A DNA stretch of 28,476 nt from Ruminococcaceae bacterium UBA3751 (lineage in GTDB: Bacteria > Bacillota > Clostridia > Oscillospirales > Acutalibacteraceae), in assembly GCA_002371215.1 (NCBI GenBank), contig DFGL01000081.1, positions 15,953 to 44,428 on the forward strand, written 5' to 3'. Shown here piece after piece: positions 22,542 to 28,476 of this stretch. Position 1 is the stretch's first letter. Each line of letters begins with the position of its first letter. The position numbers and the translations under genes are program-made. Below the pieces are notes generated by a model. It made no database searches and was not told where the DNA came from. It saw only the letters and a list, made by a program, of their open reading frames with translations.

Positions 22542-24026
22542 TTATTTATATCCTATAGCAACGCTGAGCAGCATAAAGAATACTGAAATTACCGCTTCGA
22601 TAACGAACAGCTTAGCCGTCCATTTTAACCACTTTCGGTAAGATACGCCGACCATACCGATTGCTATTATCATAAGCCCGCTGGTGGGGTAAAGCATATT
22701 CGTAAAGCCGTCCGCAAAGCAGAAGGTTATAACAACCGACTGCCTGTTAAGCCCCGTTAAATCGCAGAGTATCGCCATAAGCGGAACGATAAGGAACGCC
22801 TTTGCGGTTCCGCTCGAAACGAAGAATTCAAGCAGCGCGGTAAATACAAACATAAGCAGTATTACCCCGTAGGGCGAAACTCCGTCGAGCGCGCTGCTGA
22901 GGGCGTTGAGTACCGTGTGCATTATCATTCCCTCGTCAAGCACGTACGTAATCGCGAGGATGAAGATAATCAGCGGAATTACAGGAACAATTGTTTTTAC
23001 TCCCTCGCCGAAAGAGGAAAACAGCTTTTTGCCGCGCAATCCCGAAACGTAGCCCGCAAGAAGCCCGCCAACGGGGAAGAATATCGCCATACACCCCATT
23101 GAAGCATAACTTCCTATTGTGGTAAGCGTTTCGTTTTCAAGTTTCGTTCCCGCCATGCTCATAACGAACGAGGCGAGCGTTCCGCCGAGAACGCAGAAAA
23201 GAGAGATAACGAACACTCTCGTTGCTTTTCCTATCTGTTTATTGCTGAGAGTTTCTCTGCAGACCTCAATCGGATAGCGGTCTCTGATTTTTTTATCGGT
23301 TTCATAGGCGGGTGATTTTTCGGGATGCTTTTCAATCTTTTTTGCGTACGAAATAAGGAAGAGCGTAAGCGAAAAATAAACGACGACGAAAATTATCAGC
23401 CTCAGCCATAAGCCCGAAAGCACGGGAATATCCGCGAGCTTCTGTACGGTAATTACGTTGAACGGATTAAAGGTTGCCGCCGTAAATCCAAAGGCAACGG
23501 CAACGAAACTCATCCCTATTCCCGTAAGCGAATCCCAGCCCATAGCCAGCGAAATTGCAACGGCAATAGGAACGAGAGTGAGGCTCTCCTCAAGAACTCC
23601 CGCAGTAGAGCTGAGAAACATACCGAATAAAACCATAACGGCAATAAGTACGTAGCGGCGTTTTTCAAATTTATTTACAATAACCGCCATCATATATTTA
23701 AGAACGCCGATTCTGTCAAGAATTAAAAAGGTTCCGCCAACAAGAATAATAATAGCAATTATAGCCGCTCCTACAGAGGCTTTTGAGCTTGTGAAGGCGA
23801 GTATAGGCGAAGCTGCAACCTTCCACAGCGGAAGTTTGAATTCAGGGCGCAGGGTATACGTTCCCGCAATAACGGAGCCGTTTTCATCAACCTGAAATTC
23901 ACCGCGCGGCAAAATCTGGGTAAGCGCGCCTACAACAACAAGGATAACGAAAAGAAGCCCTGCAATGCCGAACAGCGTCTTTTTATCAATGTTAAGACCC
24001 TCAGCCTTTTTTTCTTTATCGTTCAT
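22542..24026 (-). CDS. YfcC family transporter (C4-dicarboxylate/amino-acid anaerobic carrier type)
   Basis: A 494-residue integral membrane protein with about 12 helices, of the YfcC/DcuC-like ion-transporter family (PF03606 type). Seen: a first segment GIAGLLFVILVVVGALTQILPRGEF, the typical Pro-Arg-Gly-Glu-Phe turn at its end; GGTFLILDRIGVLKYMM; SSTAGVLEESLTLVPIAVAI; FGFTAATFNPFNVITVQ; and the second-half re-entrant motif FFVSSGTAKAFLIVPLMA followed by GFTNMLYPTSGLMI. Members near arginine or ornithine genes are thought to carry basic or neutral amino acids. It starts one nucleotide after the M20 stop codon, with GGGAG upstream, so it is tightly coupled to that gene. The product of the M20 enzyme or its substrate is the probable cargo. 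Confidence 0.88.
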   Translation of the reverse strand: MNDKEKKAEGLNIDKKTLFGIAGLLFVILVVVGALTQILPRGEFQVDENGSVIAGTYTLRPEFKLPLWKVAASPILAFTSSKASVGAAIIAIIILVGGTFLILDRIGVLKYMMAVIVNKFEKRRYVLIAVMVLFGMFLSSTAGVLEESLTLVPIAVAISLAMGWDSLTGIGMSFVAVAFGFTAATFNPFNVITVQKLADIPVLSGLWLRLIIFVVVYFSLTLFLISYAKKIEKHPEKSPAYETDKKIRDRYPIEVCRETLSNKQIGKATRVFVISLFCVLGGTLASFVMSMAGTKLENETLTTIGSYASMGCMAIFFPVGGLLAGYVSGLRGKKLFSSFGEGVKTIVPVIPLIIFILAITYVLDEGMIMHTVLNALSSALDGVSPYGVILLMFVFTALLEFFVSSGTAKAFLIVPLMAILCDLTGLNRQSVVITFCFADGFTNMLYPTSGLMIIAIGMVGVSYRKWLKWTAKLFVIEAVISVFFMLLSVAIGYK

Positions 24027-24027
24027 A

Positions 24028-25500
24028 TTATTCTCCCGCTAATAATCTGATGTATCTTTTGAAAAATACAATTCCGTTTTTAAGACAGTCAACAGGTACT
24101 CTTTCGTCAGTGCCGTGCGCCAGCATAAGAATGTCGGGCGTCATAACGAACGGGGAAAAACGGTAAATCTGGTTGGTAACGTTCTGGTAATGGCGAGCGT
24201 CTGTTCCTCCCATAACTACAAACGGAACGGGGGCGCTCATTCCGAACATACCGCAGCATACCTTTTTGATTGCGTCCATAGTGGGCGTATCCGTAGGGGA
24301 AATTATTGACGGTTCATTACCGCCTAACAGCTTTACCTCAAGGTTTTTATTCCGTACAACTCGGCGGATGTGCCTTTCAACGTCGGCAATGCTGTTGCCG
24401 GGAAGAATTCGGAAGTTTACCGTTGCCGTAGCCTTCTGCGGCAGAACGTTTGCCTGCGGGCTGCCCTTAGACATAGTTACCGCCGTAGTCGTACGCATAA
24501 CCGAGGCAACGGGCGGTATTTTCGCAAGCACGGGTCTTAAAACGGGAAGCAGCGCAGGAGCGTTGTTTCCGAGCAGACGTACTGAAAAGTTCGTGTTTCT
24601 CGCAATAGTGTCAATTATCTTCTTGATTTCAGGCGTAATCCGAGCCTTAAAAGGATGGTTTTCAAGCCTGAGGATTGCCTTTGAAAGCTCGCCGATAGCG
24701 GAGTGCTTTGGCGGAGCGGCTGAATGACCGCCCTTTGCGTTTACACTGATTTCAAAATCGCAGTAACCCTTTTCGGCAATTCCTACCCCTGCAAGCCTGC
24801 TTTTGATTACGTGGGGAATATCCAAATCAAGTATAGCGCCGCCCTCGTCAAGAACGCTCTCAAGCATAATGCCGTTTTCCTCAAGCGTTTTGGAAATCAT
24901 AGGAGCGGACGCCGCTTTGGAATCAAGCAGCTCTTCGTTGTAACCGAGGCAGATAATTACCGTTCTTTTCGGCTTGAAGCCCTCTTCCAAAAGAGTTTCA
25001 ACGCTTTCAAGTATGCCTACAACGTGATTTTTCATATCCGTAGCGCCGCGTCCCCAGATGTATCCGTCCTCGAGAGCTCCCTCAAAAGGCGGATAGGTCC
25101 AGTCCGCAAGCTTTTCCTTCTGAACGGGAACGACGTCCTGATGTCCGATAAGCGCAATGGGCTTAAGCGAAGGGTCCGTACCCTTCCAGGTATAAATCAG
25201 CCCCGCCTTGCCTACCGTCTGTTTTTCAAGCGTTTTGTGAAGCAGAGGATACTTTTCCTCAAACATCCCGTGCAGCTTCTCAAATTCGCCCCATTCAACA
25301 AGGCTTTCGTCCGCGTTTGAAACAGTTTTGCATCTTATCGCTTCGCGCAGAGCCTCAATATACCTGTCGGTATTGACCTCCTCGCAGGGAAATTCAGGCG
25401 TTTCTTCCTTCTTCGGACGGTAAAGCGCAGCCTTAACTGTATTTCCGATTAGTAAAGCTCCGCCCGCCGCAAGCATTACCGCTTTAACTTGTTTTTTCAT
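24028..25500 (-). CDS. M20 family metallopeptidase/amidohydrolase, PM20D1/carboxypeptidase S-like
   Basis: A 490-residue di-zinc hydrolase with an N-terminal membrane anchor (about 6-26, AVMLAAGGALLIGNTVKAAL). The M20 blocks are complete: GHQDVVPV with H120 and D122, GRGATDMKN with bridging D155, NEE with E189 and E190, and MGGTDARHYQNV plus LAHGTDERVP near the end. A dimerisation domain lies between (KGGHSAAP and LPQKATATVNFRILPG). The long form with KLADWTYPPFEGALEDGYIWG and the DARHY motif points to the carboxypeptidase S / PM20D1 group, which cut dipeptides or N-acyl amino acids. With the YfcC carrier and the cyclodeaminase-like enzyme downstream, release of ornithine or a similar amino acid from a conjugate is a plausible role. 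AGAGGATG precedes the ATG at 25500. It is the first gene of the operon. Confidence 0.92.
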   Translation of the reverse strand: MKKQVKAVMLAAGGALLIGNTVKAALYRPKKEETPEFPCEEVNTDRYIEALREAIRCKTVSNADESLVEWGEFEKLHGMFEEKYPLLHKTLEKQTVGKAGLIYTWKGTDPSLKPIALIGHQDVVPVQKEKLADWTYPPFEGALEDGYIWGRGATDMKNHVVGILESVETLLEEGFKPKRTVIICLGYNEELLDSKAASAPMISKTLEENGIMLESVLDEGGAILDLDIPHVIKSRLAGVGIAEKGYCDFEISVNAKGGHSAAPPKHSAIGELSKAILRLENHPFKARITPEIKKIIDTIARNTNFSVRLLGNNAPALLPVLRPVLAKIPPVASVMRTTTAVTMSKGSPQANVLPQKATATVNFRILPGNSIADVERHIRRVVRNKNLEVKLLGGNEPSIISPTDTPTMDAIKKVCCGMFGMSAPVPFVVMGGTDARHYQNVTNQIYRFSPFVMTPDILMLAHGTDERVPVDCLKNGIVFFKRYIRLLAGE

Positions 25501-25533
25501 AAATTCATCCTCTTACAGTTTTAGTTATTTATA

Positions 25534-25562
25534 ATTATAGCATATATCTATTTATATTAAAA
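25534..25562 (-). promoter_or_regulatory. Extended -10 promoter of the M20 operon
   Basis: Minus-strand TGC followed by a perfect TATAAT (25539-25534) makes an extended -10. A weak -35 (TTTTAA, 25562-25557) lies 17 nt upstream. The leader is about 28 nt. Confidence 0.7.
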
Positions 25563-25599
25563 GTATTAATTACTTTGCAGTATATCAAGTTTAAAATAC

Positions 25600-25625
25600 A
25601 AAAAAGGCTCGGTAAACCGAGCCTT
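25600..25625 (-). terminator. Terminator below the GGGtGRT 3'-end remnant
   Basis: AAGGCTCGG (25604-25612), loop TAAA, CCGAGCCTT (25617-25625); six Us follow on the minus strand. The stem closely resembles the terminator at 27943-27973 below the intact gene, with the AAGGCTC and GAGCCTT ends the same. It is probably the original terminator of the gene that now ends at 28078. Confidence 0.85.
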
Positions 25626-25655
25626 ACAGAATGTTTTGATATTAAAAACTGAAAC

Positions 25656-25705
25656 TTACTTTGAAGCCTCTTCAACCGCAGCTGCACAGGCAACTGTTGC
25701 ACCAA
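25656..25705 (-). pseudogene. Displaced 3' end of a GGGtGRT-family gene
   Basis: On the minus strand these 50 bp read LGATVACAAAVEEASK and a TAA stop, nearly the same as the last residues of the gene ending at 28078 (VGATVACAVAVEEASK). There are four differences, all transitions; three are at third codon positions (GGT/GGC, GCG/GCA, AAG/AAA) and one changes Ala to Val. Homology stops abruptly at 25706 on one side and within about two bases of the stop codon on the other. No start codon or upstream coding part exists. It is the partner of the direct repeat at 28078-28127. Confidence 0.85.
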
Positions 25706-25770
25706 GCAGATGCAAGAAAAATGTTGGATTTACAGTAAGTGGTCCAAACGGAAAAAAGTTAAAATAAAGT

Positions 25771-25800
25771 AAAAAGAAACCCCTCATAATGAGGGGTTTT
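25771..25800 (-). terminator. Terminator of the transglutaminase gene
   Basis: CCCCTCA (25780-25786), loop TAA, TGAGGGG (25790-25796), extended by A/T pairs. On the minus strand it is followed by TTTCTTTTTAC. It begins 2 nt after the stop codon. Confidence 0.85.
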
Positions 25801-25802
25801 CA

Positions 25803-27809
25803 TTATTTCGTTTTTACGGACTTTTTAGCCGACCAGGCGGAATAGTATTTTATTCCTTTAACCGTCTTGTAAGTCCTTATGCGAACATAATACTTTTTCT
25901 TAGATTTAAGTTTCTTTACCGCCTTGTTTGTAGTTTTATAACCCTTTACGGTAACGGTTTTAGCGCTTTTGAATTTTGATTTTGTGCTGTACTGAATCTG
26001 ATAGCCCGTTGCAGCGTCCTTAGTCTTCTTTTTCCACTTAACGGTAAAGCCTTTCTTATTTGCCTTTAAGGTTTTTAACGCTGTTTTGCTCGGAAGGACC
26101 TTAAAATCCACCTTGAAAGTGCCTTGATAATGGAAACCGTCTCCTAAAACTGTCAACTTGTATAAGCCGATTTTTTGATAAGAATTTGGCGTTGTAACGG
26201 TGTAGTATTGACTGCTTACAGCTTTACCCAAAGAATCGTAAACGGTTATCTTCGGAACCGCTAAAGCGTCTGCGGTATAGGTTAAGTCAGAAACCTTTGC
26301 GCTTTTAAGTAAACCGTAGATATTATAAGTAAGTTTCTGCGTTCCTTCGTATTCGTCGCCGCTTAAAACAACCTGATATGTATGCTTTCCGACGGAAGTC
26401 ATATTCTTCGGGAAAAGGAGCGTATAGTTATCTTTGGAAACAGCTGCGTTTTTAGAATCGAATAATGTAACGTTAACGCTGTGCGGCTTGCCGTTATAAA
26501 AGCCTTCCGTTTTGGACGGAACAATGCGGCTGATTTTCGGAATCGTTTCCGTTACGGCTTCTTTGCACTTTGTACAGGTATATTCCCGTTTACCGTCTTC
26601 TGTAAACGACGCCTTTGTTACGGAAATGTGCGAAGCCGTGTGCCCCGTAGCCTTTTGAAAGACGTCCACTTTTTTATCATTGCATTTCGTGCATACGTAG
26701 GTTATGGACTCGTCGGTGGTGCAGCTCAGCGTGGAACGCGATGCTTCAACGTATTCATGTTTTTCGTTCGGCTTAGGTTCGACTGTTATAAGATTACTAA
26801 TATAACGATTATACTCGTTATCAATACCAACCAGTTTATATCCCATCATTTTTGCAACGATAAGATTAATACTCATTGTTTTAGTACCGTCTTGAGGCTT
26901 GTAAAACTGTCTGACATCTCCTGTTGTAAAAATATTTCCGTCAAAATCACATGACAAACCTATTGTACTACCAAAATTATTTCCAGTATCAATATAAGGA
27001 TATTCCATGATATAAACACGGGTTACCTTTTGAGGTAATGTAAATGTAATATTGGCATTATTGCTTCCACAAGTTACAACAGCGCTTTCATTATAACCAA
27101 CATTAAGCGTTTTTTGTGGAGAAATTCCCAATGACTTTAAATCAAGTGAAGAAGTGGCCATCGGATGTGCTGCTTTAAACTTAGCGGTGGTATAATAAGC
27201 ATCTGGATTGTACAATGTATCGGTGTCAGACATTATATACATGAAATATGTTGTGTCAAGAAAAGCACCGTTAGAAGTATCGACAATATACCAATAATTG
27301 CCGTATTTTACAATATTCCATTCGTGATTTCCACCGCTCATATTAGTAACATCAGTAATACCAGCATTACGACATAAGAACTGGAAAGCGAGAGCAAAAT
27401 CACTACAAACACCTTTGTGGTCAATAAAAAGACTGTAAAATACAGAATGTTTATTAGCATCATCAAAAACGCTTTTATCATAATTTACATTTAATCCGAG
27501 CCAATTATAGATAGCCAAAAGCTTATGGATATAGTCTTTGGAATTTAAATCTAACTCTTCATAGATACTATCTACTTTATTTTCTACTATTTCAATCTCA
27601 TCTCTGAAATCTCCGAGCATAAAATATATGCCGTAAAAATTATTAGCATCATTTTGTGACTCGGTAGCGTAATTATATCTGTGTGGTAACAAACGAACAT
27701 CTTCTTCGTCGACAGTATCAGCAAAGGCAAAACCGGATAAAGAAAAACTAACCAGTACCGTACATACAGCTAAAAACATTGAAATTGTTTTTTGTATTTT
27801 TTTCTTCAT
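25803..27809 (-). CDS. Secreted transglutaminase-like protein with Cys-rich repeats, MBG-like domains and C-terminal Fn3
   Basis: A 668-residue exported protein. The signal peptide is 1-30 (ending LSGFAFA). A transglutaminase-like papain fold covers about 60-190, with the complete triad: C135 in KGVCSDFALAF, H162 in GGNHEWNIV and D177 in YIVDTSNG. A beta-rich region follows (about 215-345), then two CxxC-type surface repeats (YVCTKCNDKKVD and YTCTKCKEAVTETIPK). Two MBG-like units come next (FYNGKPHSVNVTLFD and LTYTADALAVPKITVYD), and a fibronectin type III domain ends the protein (about 575-668, GFTVKWKKKTKDAATGYQIQ and YYVRIRTYK), Lys-rich and common in Clostridia. It may cross-link or cleave surface peptides. 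The N-terminal half is visibly more A/T-rich than the neighbouring genes, suggesting transfer or a chimera. GGAGGAC precedes the ATG. It lies between the two direct repeats. Confidence 0.9.
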   Translation of the reverse strand: MKKKIQKTISMFLAVCTVLVSFSLSGFAFADTVDEEDVRLLPHRYNYATESQNDANNFYGIYFMLGDFRDEIEIVENKVDSIYEELDLNSKDYIHKLLAIYNWLGLNVNYDKSVFDDANKHSVFYSLFIDHKGVCSDFALAFQFLCRNAGITDVTNMSGGNHEWNIVKYGNYWYIVDTSNGAFLDTTYFMYIMSDTDTLYNPDAYYTTAKFKAAHPMATSSLDLKSLGISPQKTLNVGYNESAVVTCGSNNANITFTLPQKVTRVYIMEYPYIDTGNNFGSTIGLSCDFDGNIFTTGDVRQFYKPQDGTKTMSINLIVAKMMGYKLVGIDNEYNRYISNLITVEPKPNEKHEYVEASRSTLSCTTDESITYVCTKCNDKKVDVFQKATGHTASHISVTKASFTEDGKREYTCTKCKEAVTETIPKISRIVPSKTEGFYNGKPHSVNVTLFDSKNAAVSKDNYTLLFPKNMTSVGKHTYQVVLSGDEYEGTQKLTYNIYGLLKSAKVSDLTYTADALAVPKITVYDSLGKAVSSQYYTVTTPNSYQKIGLYKLTVLGDGFHYQGTFKVDFKVLPSKTALKTLKANKKGFTVKWKKKTKDAATGYQIQYSTKSKFKSAKTVTVKGYKTTNKAVKKLKSKKKYYVRIRTYKTVKGIKYYSAWSAKKSVKTK

Positions 27810-27830
27810 TTCTGTCCTCCGAAAAGCGAA

Positions 27831-27862
27831 AGCATCAACCCTGCATCAAAGAGATTAATGCT
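27831..27862 (-). promoter_or_regulatory. Inverted repeat in the leader of the transglutaminase gene
   Basis: In the roughly 97-nt leader, AGCATTAA (27862-27855) can pair with TTGATGCT (27838-27831), all eight positions including one G-U, 11 nt before the ribosome binding site. It does not match a riboswitch class I know. It may be a simple hairpin or an operator. Confidence 0.35.
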
Positions 27863-27912
27863 TCTCATACAATAATTATAATATATAAAAATATTTCTTT
27901 TTATCTAATAAT

Positions 27913-27941
27913 AGTATATTGAATTTGAATTCAAGTGTCAA
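27913..27941 (-). promoter_or_regulatory. Promoter of the transglutaminase gene
   Basis: Minus-strand perfect TTGACA (27941-27936), a 17-nt spacer and TATACT (27918-27913). It starts immediately after the U-run of the terminator at 27943-27973. It would make a leader of about 97 nt, long for this window. Confidence 0.85.
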
Positions 27942-27942
27942 G

Positions 27943-27973
27943 AAAAAAAGGCTCAGGAATAATCCTGAGCCTT
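27943..27973 (-). terminator. Terminator of the GGGtGRT gene (element-borne copy)
   Basis: AAGGCTCAGGA (27948-27958), loop ATAA, TCCTGAGCCTT (27963-27973); seven Us follow on the minus strand. It lies about 100 nt after the stop codon, compared with 31 nt for the similar terminator after the remnant copy. Confidence 0.85.
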
Positions 27974-27989
27974 ACGTTTTTTTAAATCA

Positions 27990-28010
27990 GGGCACCAATA
28001 GGGCACCATT
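27990..28010. repeat. Tandem GGGCACC repeat near the right end of the candidate element
   Basis: GGGCACCAATA (27990-28000) is followed directly by GGGCACCATT (28001-28010). The pair sits between the GGGtGRT stop codon and its terminator, inside the interval that separates the two copies. Closely spaced direct repeats beside an attachment core can be recombinase arm-binding sites; that reading is inference. No second pair is seen near 25706-25770. Confidence 0.7.
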
Positions 28011-28077
28011 TTTGTGATTTTTGTTATTCTTTGGAATTTGGCTGAAAACGTCAAAATCCCGAAACCGTTGCAATTAC

Positions 28078-28127
28078 TTATTTTGAAGCCTCTTCAACTG
28101 CAACTGCACAGGCAACTGTTGCGCCAA
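28078..28127. repeat. Direct repeat, right copy (3' end of the GGGtGRT gene)
   Basis: 50 bp that repeat 25656-25705 in the same orientation with four transitions. The longest identical blocks are 18-19 bp (28082-28098 region and CTGCACAGGCAACTGTTGC), long enough for a recombinase core. The copy includes the functional stop codon of the gene. Confidence 0.85.
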
Positions 28128-28476
28128 CCATCGGGTTGTTACCCATACCGATAAGTCCCATCATTTCAACGTGAGCGGGTACTGAGGAGGAGCCTGCAAA
28201 CTGAGCGTCTGAGTGCATTCTTCCGAGAGTATCAGTCATACCGTAGGAAGCAGGGCCTGCAGCCATATTATCGGGGTGGAGAGTACGGCCTGTGCCGCCG
28301 CCTGATGCAACGGAGAAGTACTTCTTGCCCTTTTCAATACATTCCTTCTTGTACGTACCTGCAACGGGGTGCTGGAATCTTGTCGGGTTAGTTGAGTTAC
28401 CTGTAATAGAAACGTCAACGCCTTCCTTCCACATAATAGCAACGCCTTCTGTTACGTCGTTAGCGCCGTAGCAGTT
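28078..28476 (-). CDS. GGGtGRT-family protein (3' part, runs off window)
   Basis: The last 132 codons of a gene that enters from the right; the start lies outside the window. The translation begins NCYGANDVTEGVAIMWKEG and contains the signature SVASGGGTGRTLHPDNMAAG that gives the family its name, then GPASYGMTDTLGRMH and HVEMMGLIGMGNNPMVGAT. The family is conserved in anaerobic bacteria; no reaction is established to my knowledge. The Gly-rich loop suggests a phosphate- or nucleotide-binding site, but that is inference. The last 16 residues lie in the direct repeat shared with 25656-25705, so the present C-terminus may have been supplied by an inserted element. An in-frame ATG at 28434 is internal and not the start. 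Confidence 0.88.
   Translation of the reverse strand, partial: NCYGANDVTEGVAIMWKEGVDVSITGNSTNPTRFQHPVAGTYKKECIEKGKKYFSVASGGGTGRTLHPDNMAAGPASYGMTDTLGRMHSDAQFAGSSSVPAHVEMMGLIGMGNNPMVGATVACAVAVEEASK

Larger units (their letters stand above)
25656..28127. mobile_element. Candidate miniature integrative element inserted in the 3' end of the GGGtGRT gene
   Basis: The segment is bounded by 50-bp direct repeats (25656-25705 and 28078-28127, 46/50 identical) that correspond to the end of the GGGtGRT coding sequence. It carries one cargo gene, a transglutaminase/Fn3 surface protein, with its own promoter and terminator. An 11-bp tandem repeat (27990-28010) lies just inside the right end. Integration at the 3' end of a gene by a tyrosine recombinase leaves this arrangement: the gene receives a substitute end and the old end with its terminator is pushed to the far side. 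There is no recombinase gene inside, so it would depend on one supplied elsewhere or be a decayed remnant. Duplication followed by deletion is the main alternative. Confidence 0.5.

Noticed and set aside
24266..25320. Plus-strand open frames opposite the M20 gene
   Set aside because: The M20 motifs on the minus strand are complete; the opposite frames have no ribosome binding site or family pattern.
25656..25705. Short intact peptide gene
   Set aside because: It has no start codon or ribosome binding site and is explained as the duplicated end of the GGGtGRT gene.
27810..27912. Known riboswitch (for example c-di-GMP) in the transglutaminase leader
   Set aside because: The leader lacks the conserved core of any riboswitch class I can recall; only a simple inverted repeat is visible.

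Overview
The window reads as chromosomal DNA from a Gram-positive anaerobe of the Clostridia, most likely a Ruminococcus-like member of the Oscillospiraceae. Support comes from canonical sigma-A type promoters and GGAGG ribosome binding sites, single-chain glycyl-tRNA synthetase, many lipoproteins with Thr/Ser/Ala-rich linkers, BspA-type leucine-rich repeats, a dockerin-like tail on a CotH protein and a GGGtGRT-family protein. The genus is inferred from gene content only. No tRNA, rRNA, CRISPR array, IS transposase or integrase gene was seen.

Layout. 1-858 (minus) is the 5' part of glyQS, divergent from a stand-alone GT2/CDP-glycerol-polymerase fusion (1023-3734). 3912-6895 (minus) is a four-gene operon: DUF3048/YerB lipoprotein, ApbE flavin transferase, NusG-domain-II protein and Gx-type membrane protein. 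7105-8988 (plus) is a single-pass membrane protein of unknown function that starts with TTG. It is followed by a 161-nt inverted-repeat structure (8991-9151). 9194-11411 (minus) is a histidine kinase/response regulator pair with the kinase first. Divergent from it, 11624-19941 (plus) is a four-gene operon: VTC-domain polyphosphate polymerase-like protein, DUF4956 membrane protein, Cthe_2159-like beta-helix lipoprotein, and a 1719-residue secreted CotH-kinase protein ending in a dockerin-like motif. 20090-21203 (minus) encodes a secreted LRR protein and an orphan PqqD. 21439-25500 (minus) is an operon of M20 amidohydrolase, YfcC transporter and archaeal-type ornithine cyclodeaminase-like protein, which would fit uptake and breakdown of an acylated or peptide-bound ornithine/arginine compound.

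The right end holds the most unusual structure. The last 50 bp of the GGGtGRT gene (28078-28127) occur again at 25656-25705 in the same orientation, next to a terminator resembling the one below the intact copy. Between the copies lie a transglutaminase/Fn3 surface-protein gene with its own promoter and terminator, and a tandem GGGCACC repeat. This is the pattern expected when a small integrative element inserts into the 3' end of a gene, although no recombinase is visible.

Between genes, three loci (3765-3911, 9156-9195, 19987-20074) carry a degenerate 7-bp tandem repeat (AATKMRG). At two of them a shared spacer and a GC-rich palindrome accompany it. All three lie directly beside stop codons.

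The strongest candidate for a poorly described system is the VTC-DUF4956-beta-helix-CotH operon: a cytoplasmic polyphosphate/nucleotide-handling enzyme, a membrane partner, a surface carbohydrate-binding protein and a secreted atypical kinase, possibly controlled by the adjacent two-component system.
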